From Neospora caninum Liverpool (lineage: Eukaryota > Apicomplexa > Conoidasida > Eucoccidiorida > Sarcocystidae): 64,000 bases of DNA. The position numbers and the translations under genes are program-made. The stretch spans positions 2,232,001 through 2,296,000 of the forward strand of contig NC_018397.1 in the NCBI RefSeq assembly GCF_000208865.1, in the 5' to 3' direction. The notes beneath the pieces were generated by a model that ran no database searches, was not told the origin of the DNA, and saw nothing but the letters and a program-made list of their open reading frames with translations. Positions 57,301-64,000 of this stretch are shown piece by piece (positions within the stretch are counted from its first letter, which is position 1; each line of letters starts with the position of its first letter).

Positions 57301-60300
57301 CACGTTACATACATTGATAGAGCCCACACATCCACACATATGCGCATAATGCGTCTGCATGTAGGGTGACATGCTTCCGTTCGGCGTCTCTCCAAATAGG
57401 GTCAACCTCAGGTGTTCTTTACGACGTGTGGTGTTTTCCTTCCTGTCAAGTACAGCAGTTGTTGCCATCCGCCTCCAGGAGCTTCGCCCGGCACGCGCCT
57501 AATAATGTCAGGTCCTTTCGGTGATCGACGGATCGTACCTCCGTTCTTCCTCTGTGCGCGCTATCCTTCCCGTCTCCCTCGCAAAGGCCACTTGAGAGTC
57601 CTGGGCGACTTGCTGGCCTTGATCCTTCCTTCTCCGTTCCTCTCAGAGAGGGGTTCGTCCGTCCGCTTATTCTCTCGCCTTCCGCCACTGGTTGAGCCTC
57701 CCGGTGTTTTTCGGCTCGTTTTCCTTCTGCCTGATTTCTAGCTTTCTGCGCATCTGCCAAGCTGCTTCCTACGCGCCGCGGGATGAAACACAGATGAGCC
57801 TGGGCAGACGGCGGGTACGCGGGTCTCCACGTGCGAGGCGTCTTCTCGCGCGCCTCTGCCTGCGTTCGCGGCGTGACTGGAGGCGAAACATGCGCATTTC
57901 TGGGTGTTTCGTCCGAGCGTTTCGATGGCTGCTCATCTCGACCGCCGCCCCAACGACAAACACCCGACGCTCGAACAGAACGGCCAGTCCGTCGCCACAC
58001 GTCTTCTTCCTCTCTTTGCCTGTTCCCGTTACGGCGCAAAACACTTCCAGTCGGAGAAAGTGTTTGGAGTTCCCGTTCTGTTTCCTCCCTCGCTTCCTCA
58101 CGAAACCTTGTCTCTTGTCTCCGTTCCCTGTCGCGACTCGACAAGGACGCGTACGTGGGACGCGCTTCAAGAAACGAGTCTGGGCACAGCCGCTTGCCCT
58201 TTTCAGGGAGATCAACGCAGACCTCGCGTTGCATTTCCGCCCCACTTCTTTCCCCCACTTGAGGCGTAGGTCGGCCCACGCTTCTGAAGCGAGAGGGACA
58301 TTCTCTCCCGTCCGTGGGTGCTGCCGCTGACTCTGACGGCGGCCTTGGTCTCTCGCTTTCTTCTGGAGAGACCGGCAGCGTCGCGGCGCGCCAGCGAGCG
58401 CCTGGTCTGTCTTTGCTCATAGACCTGGGCACGTTTCCGTGTTCCTTTTGCTTCTCTCGCCACGCGGCTTCGCGCTCTCGTCTCCGGACAACTTCTTCTC
58501 TCTCCGCCTTCGCACAGGCCTCTCGAACCTCAGGAGCACGGGTCGGGGAAACGCTCCGGCCTTTGCTTTGCTGCTCTCCGTGTTGCTCCCTTCGCGCGCG
58601 AGGGCTGCATGCGAGGCACCCGTCAAGACGCGTTGAATAGACGTAAGACGCGGAAGGGATGCTCGTCGACGCAGGCTGCGGCGGGTCAGAAGGCCACCGC
58701 TTCGAAAACGAGGAAGGGACAGGGATTTTCATGGTGGGGTTTCTCTGGTGAAACAAGTCGAGTCTGAGCTGAGGCGACAAGACAGACTCACGCTCGTCCT
58801 GCGTTTTTCTCGGGTGACACGCCGAACAATGAAGATGCGGAGAAGGACCACTGGAGCGCACGTCTGACCACGCCGACAGAACGCCGGTTCCCTTTTCCCC
58901 TGGACTGCTGCCTTCTCGCGACCGGTTGCCTCTTTCTTCTCTCTCTCTTTCGCCTGGCGTGCGCGCGTCCTCAGATTCACGGGCACGTCTTTCTCGGCAA
59001 CACTGTCTCTCTCTTCGAGGGGAGAGAGAAGTACGCGACGGGCGGGGATTCCGAAGACAGACGACGGAAGACAACGGAGGCAGCGACTGCGCACGTCCCT
59101 CAGTTTTCCGACTCGCTTTCTTTCCCGCGGTGGCTTCCAGTGCCTCCCAGGCGATGCACTCCGAGGGAGGCGAGAAAGGAGCTCGGAGACCGCGAAAAAC
59201 GCGCCGATCCGATTCGTGCAACGCAGACGTTCCCGCGGCAGTGCGTGTCGTCCTCACCGACGGAGAAGAAGACCGGCTCTGCGGCTTCACGCCGCTTGCA
59301 TCCTTCATGTCTCGACCCTGCACAGAGTAGCGCAGTTGTCGCTGTCTCTCTCGGGAGCGCCTGAGCTGCCGACAGGGAGACTGCTGGCGGGGCGAAGCAA
59401 GAAAGCGCGAGGGAGAGACGGGAGGAGAAGCGTGAAGGCGAGGAGACGCACGCGACGAAGACGGGACAAAGTGCGAGAGAGAAAGATAGGCGGCGGTTTC
59501 TGGAGCCGCGCAAGGGCGGGCTGGAAGCCTCCAAGCGAACTCGCGCTGAGCCTGAAGCAGAAACATTCCAGGAGGGAAGGCCAGAGGGCGACAAGCGAAG
59601 ACTCGTGCGGTCCGAGGAGCGAGGCGTCGAGCGGCACACCACCAAAGACACCAGGGACGGAAAAAGAACGCATATCGAATGAGAGGAAACGCAAAATGCT
59701 GACAGGGTGTCTCTGCGCCGAGGTCGAAACGGCGCGCGGTAGAAGGGTCGTGAGCCCGCCAGGAGACAGGGACGGCGAGTCGACACCAACGAGAGTGGAG
59801 AAACGCAGCAAGGAAACAACGAACCGGCGAAGAGAAAAAGGACCCGACAGGGGAGAGGCACTTAAGCCGTTTTCGTCGTGGACCTACCGGGACTAAATCC
59901 TCTTCACACGTTGCAACGTGGAATGGAAAGTCTTTCTCTTCGTCTTCTCTTGGAAGGCGCCTCGCGAGTGCTCGCCGTAGAAGAGAACGCAGACGAACCA
60001 CTTCGAGCTGCAGATCTTTTTCTCTCACGAGACGCAGCGTTTCGCGTTCTCTGTTGTCCTCCCGGCGCCCCTCGTGTCTTTTCTGACGGGACGCGCGGCC
60101 TTTCTCTGTCTCTTCAACTTGCTCGGCATCTCGCTGTCTCGGTCTCTCTGCCTCTTCGCTTCCTCCTGGCCTCACTCCGCGGTCGTCTTCACGCCCTTCC
60201 TCCTGTTCTCGCTCTCCTAGTACCGCCCCAGCTTCTTCCGCCCGCCTCCCTCTTCTCTCTCGTCGGCTCCTCTTGGATCGTACCTCCTCTTTGTCGCCTT

Positions 60301-63300
60301 CACCCCTGTCTCCGTTCGCCGCAACGCGGCTCGCGTCGCTGTCTCCCGCCGATGTTCCTGCGGTGGCTGCTTCCGCAAGAGCCTCCAGAACAGTTCGCTT
60401 CTGGCTGGCGAAGCGCTCTGCAGGCGAGAGCCAGGCCTCTTCTTCCGGGGTCTTCAGGGTTGGTTTTTCCGGATTGCGAAACGCAGGAAACGGGTCTCCA
60501 TGCGCAGCTGCTTGAGATTTAATCCTTGCGATGAGGGGAGCAACGGCGGCCCTCGCGCGCGGTTGCGCTTCTTCTCCGGTTGGCCATTCTTCGCTCTCGC
60601 CTCCTCTCAGCCCGCCGTTCGGACAGCCTCGACGTCTCGCCTTCTCCCTCTCGGGCGGTGTACGTACACCCGCGAGAGCCGCACGCGGGGACCGGCTCAA
60701 AGAACCGAGAGGTAAGGAAGAAAAGGCAGGCGACAAACAGGGAGAGGGCGACAGGACACGCGTAGAAGGAACTCCACGCTCGCGAGGCAAACGCCTGGGT
60801 GGCGCCAAGACTTCCTCATGCAGGCAGACGTGTCGTCTGTCGTTTTCTCTGCTTCCCGCTGCATCGTGTTCCCCTTTCTCGCCACGTCCTGTTCCTGAAA
60901 ACGACGAAGGCGGACACACCGCGCTTCTCGAGGGCTCTTTGCTGCCGCGGTCCTCCTCGTTCGCCTTCTCGCCACCGTCTTCTCGCGTTGTTCCGTTGCG
61001 GCGTTTTACCTCTTGTTTCGAAGTCGTTCCGGCTGCCGACACTTCTCCACTCCCTCTGTCTTCCTGTTTCACGGGAATCGCAGCCGCGGAGACCACGACT
61101 TTTCTTTCAGTCCCGGCTTGGAACGAAATGCGTTTGCCCAGCTCGTGTGTGCGTTGGGAAGCAGGCCGAGAGAGACAGGCTCGTCTTAGGCCTGTCTTGG
61201 ACTTGCGTTCGTCTGCGTCTGCTGTGCCGCGTTTCGCTCCCCCGGGCTCCTGGTCGCCTGCGCTGCCCCGCGCTTGCGCTCTTCCGCGGTCTGTCGCCTT
61301 CGCTTGCTCGTCCCCTCCTTCGCGCTTGTTCCGCTCGCTTGGCGAGTCGCCAGAAACCGGTGCGGCGCGCACAGGTCGACGGAGAGAGGAAGCAGAGAAA
61401 GAAGAAGAAGAGGAAGAAGAGGAAGACAGGCCGATGGTTTGCTTTGAACCGCTTTTGGAAAGGAACTTCGCTTGCTGGCTTCTTGACGGCTTGGCCATCT
61501 GAGAAGCGAGCGGCGGTTGAAATCGATCAGCAACATCCTCTGAAAAGCTCGTCGCTTTTAGAGTTGAGGGTGTGCACCCTTTCTTGTTTGCTTTCGTGCA
61601 TTGCTCATTGCCAAAGTGGAAACAGCTGTTCCACCGACGAACACCCAACCGGGTTCTCTCAGAAGAACAGGAAAGAGAAGAAGAGGCAGAAGATGACGAA
61701 GAAGATGAAGAGGAAGAAGCTGAAGAGGAAAAAGCTGAAGAGGGAAAAGCTGAAGAGGAAAAAGCTGAAGAGGAAAAAGCTGAAGAGGAAAAAGCTGAAG
61801 AGGAAGAAGCTGAAGAGGAAGAAGCTGAAGAGGAAGAGAGTGGCGAAGGCTGAATGGAAAGACCTCGCTTTTCTTTTTCAAGTCCGTTTTTCTTGTCTGC
61901 TCGACACGAAGAAGACGCACACGAAGATGAAGAAATCGGAGTCCTGTGTTGTGTTACTTGGTCTTTGTTTGGAGTGCTGTTGTCATACCGAGTGACCGAC
62001 AAAGCCCAGTCGGACGGCGCAGGAGAGGAAGAAGAATGGCGAAGCGAAACGGTCGGAAGAGGAAGGAGAGACAAAGCAGCCCCCTCTTCATAGACGGCCA
62101 CTGCGCTAAACGCTGAAGAAGACGAAGAAGGTGGACGTCTCCACTGGTAACTCGCGGGTCGGGAAGAACCCGCCGACAGAGGATTCATCGAAGAAGCAGG
62201 GACTGTGTGTGTCGCCTCGGAGTAGAAGCGTGAGGGAGTTGTACTTCTCCCTTCTTCAACTTCGCCTTTGTCGTCTGTCGGAAACGAACGTGTAGACTTC
62301 CGTACAGAAGTGCACCGCGAAGGAGAAGGCAATGGACGGGGACTCGAAACGCGTCCTCTTTCCACCTGATTCGCCTCATCCTCTCTCTCGATTTCCCTTT
62401 TCCCTGCTGGCCATCTCTCTGGCTCCCCTCTGGATGTCTCCACCCTCTCGTCGTCGTCTTCTGTCGCGTCGTCTTCTGTCGCGTCGTCTTCTCCCTCGTG
62501 TTCGTGTCTCTCGTTTCCCCGTTCCGTTTCTCGTTCTCCTTCGCCGGCTGCGCCCTGCTCGTTTTTCTCTCTCGCAGGTTCTGAGGCGTCGGCCGCGCTC
62601 GACGCGTGCTCCGGCCCGATCCCTTCCCTCTCAGGGGCCGCCTGTCTCGTCGCTTTCCCCCGCAACTTCGTCCGGCTGTCTCTCGCGATGCCTGCACGTG
62701 TCCATTCTCGCCACCCGAGAGCGGCGGCGAGGCCTGCGAGTCCGCACGCGTCGCGCAGCTCTCCACGGCTTTTCTTCGGCCTTCGGGGTCGGTCCCGGCG
62801 CTTCTCAAGTCGAGCGTCTTCCCGCGGCAAGAGCTCAGAGGAAGGAAGAAAAAGCGGGAGACAGCGCGGGCCGTGCAGAGTCCCGCGCTGGAGCGCGTCT
62901 AGCAAAACCGCGGAGGGCCCCGGCGACCTCGTCAGAGACGGCAGGACAGAGAGAGCGAACGCTTTCGAGTGTCTCGACACCAGATGCCGGAGAAGCTGCG
63001 CCGCAGGAAGCGCGGCACGCGCGTCCACCAAAGATGCAGGCGGTTGAGAAGAACGAATCGGAGAGGAGGGCGAGGAGGAGGAGGGCGAGGAGGAGGCAGG
63101 AGAGACAGCAGTGGGCGAGGTGTACAGACACTGGGGAGAGTGAAGGTACACCGACGAGGTCATCGACTGCGGCAAATAAGGCTGCGGAAGATCGAGATAC
63201 TCCTGAAGCAGGGAGAGGAGGCGCTTCGAGCCCTCCACTGAAGAGGCAGGAAAGCCAGGAGAGACGGCCTGCTCAGGAGAATTCAGATCTTCTCCTTCGA

Positions 63301-63753
63301 CCGGCGCGACGAGGTGGAGAAGCGAAAGAGTCGGCGAGGCTCCGACAGACGAGAGGGCAAGGACTTGAACGCGAACAAACCTTCGAGAGAAAGAAGAGCC
63401 GCACGAAACGCGAGCAAACGAAGCGGTGTGAATTCGACTTCAAATGCACGCAAAACGCCCTTTCCTGGTTTCTGTGCTCTTCGTGGTCGCCTCTCTTGGT
63501 GCGAGGCTTTCCCTCCCTGCATGTGCGTGCTTGAGCGGGGTTGTGTCTCACGTGGAAAGCTGCGGAAACAGAGGACGGAGAAAGCAGCGCGTGTTCGTTT
63601 TCGTCCCGTCGAATGTGCCTTTCTGCAATCGGCCTTCTCCGTTTCTTTTCACCTTTTCACGCTCCTTCGGGGAATTTTTCTGGGAAGGGTTTGTGCCCCT
63701 GGGTGCAAGACGGCAACTGCAAACTCACAGGAGACTAGCCGATTCACCCTCAT
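56260..63753 (-). CDS. Very large low-complexity protein with structured C-terminal segment, function unknown
   Basis: Tentative exons: 63753-63729 (8 codons plus one base, start ATG), 63237-59888, 59551-57539, 57187-57111, 57016-56801, 56412-56260; about 1,940 residues. The two big exons encode Ser/Arg/Glu/Pro-rich sequence with a Ser-Ala-Phe pentapeptide array, ATEDD repeats and one leucine-rich helix (LRLVREKDLQLEVVRLRSLL) that could be a coiled coil. The small 3' exons read like folded protein: TYRQLQAYQDGVFCLLVQS, then SLFPEQGAAVEFLIAGPSLL, then VEKNAKKLLQCMQRELGQ. Phases agree except at the last junction (exon ending 56801 to exon starting 56412), which is off by one base. The first exon is weak; another reading frame in 63760-63940 also looks coding, so the true start may lie upstream or outside the window. 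I do not recognise the family. Confidence 0.65.
57210..57300. repeat. TA-rich microsatellite in an intron of the large gene
   Basis: Interrupted then pure TA run in the intron 57188-57538, about 20 bases upstream of the acceptor in gene orientation. Confidence 0.9.
61717..61839 (-). repeat. Coding 15-bp minisatellite, 8 copies
   Basis: The unit, on the coding strand TTTTCCTCTTCAGCT-like, encodes Phe-Ser-Ser-Ser-Ala; copies start every 15 bases (GCTGAAGAGG on the + strand at 61719, 61734 and so on to 61824). It lies in the large low-complexity protein gene and is flanked by irregular serine codon runs. Confidence 0.93.
62455..62492 (-). repeat. Coding 15-bp repeat (ATEDD units)
   Basis: Two and a half copies of a TCGTCTTCTGTCGCG unit on the + strand, encoding Ala-Thr-Glu-Asp-Asp on the minus strand within an acidic stretch of the large gene. 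Confidence 0.85.
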
Positions 63754-64000
63754 CTCCGGCCGTCCCTCCTCGCGTCTCTGGCCGCGGCTTCATCTCCGTC
63801 CCCGTTTTCTCTTCTTCGTGGCGCCCGGAGGAAAGACTTGCCAGTCGACACTCCCGCAACGTGGCTTTCGCCCGGCTCAGACACTCGCGCACCTGGCGCA
63901 TGCTTGTTACGCCGACGGTTACGAGGCAGCTGGAGTGAGCCCCCGGCTCGGTAGGGCCGGCGTCACATCGAGAAGAAGCGGAAGAAAAGGAAGAGGAGGA
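63754..64000 (-). other. Possible upstream exon of the large gene
   Basis: On the minus strand, after an acceptor-like CTCACTCCAG ending at 63938, a frame reads CLVTVGVTSMRQVRECLSRA and onward to about 63733 with amphipathic, charged composition unlike the intron-like flanks. It ends at the same GTGAGT donor (63728) but leaves two bases over, which is out of phase with the acceptor at 63238. It may be a real exon that splices differently. Confidence 0.3.

Noticed and set aside
61572..61853. Glu/Lys/Ala-rich + strand frame over the minisatellite
   Set aside because: It is only the antisense reading of the repeat in the large gene; there are no unique sequences around it with coding character.
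57446..63238. A single 1,930-codon exon for the large minus-strand gene
   Set aside because: Its first codon is GTG right at an acceptor (TCTTCAG at 63240-63238), the part 59552-59887 reads like an intron with perfect GTAGGT and CTTCAG borders, and better coding exons follow after a donor at 57538.

Overview
The window is nuclear DNA of a coccidian apicomplexan, most likely Toxoplasma gondii or a close relative (Neospora, Hammondia). The signs are many short phase-consistent GT-AG introns, CG-rich exons with Ser/Arg/Glu-rich low-complexity extensions, dozens of TA-rich microsatellites in introns and spacers, and frequent TGCATGC motifs, a promoter element known from this group. The species call is inference; no marker gene was searched.

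Layout, left to right. 1-1153: 5' flank. 1154-13991 (+): condensin complex HEAT-repeat subunit G (CAP-G), 15 modelled exons, about 2,235 residues. 13992-17841: convergent spacer rich in TA repeats. 17842-22332 (-): TPR-containing protein phosphatase 5, 8 exons, 598 residues. 22333 to about 27212: gene-poor spacer of more even base composition and without TA tracts. 27213-28499 (+): glutaredoxin-like (DUF836/C5orf63-type) protein. 28973-30311 (+): TIM17 subunit of the mitochondrial inner-membrane translocase, 2 exons. 30312-33221: spacer holding a perfect 16-bp inverted repeat. 33222-48313 (-): DNA topoisomerase II, 28 exons, about 1,752 residues. 48314-56259: a second gene-poor spacer with one small intronless gene for a predicted secreted helical protein (52333-52803, -). 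56260 to about 63753 (-): a very large low-complexity protein with a structured-looking C-terminus, whose first exon is uncertain.

The genes are unrelated housekeeping genes except that condensin G and topoisomerase II, the two main factors of mitotic chromosome compaction, lie about 20 kb apart, and the two + strand genes at 27-30 kb are probably both mitochondrial. No tRNA, rRNA, CRISPR array or intact mobile element was recognised. Exon borders were derived by hand from GT/AG sites, reading-frame phase and remembered family similarity. No alignment or transcript data were used. Nothing here is a clear new multi-gene system; the best leads are the orphan secreted protein, the hairpin, a repeat shared by two topoisomerase introns, and the two gene-poor islands.
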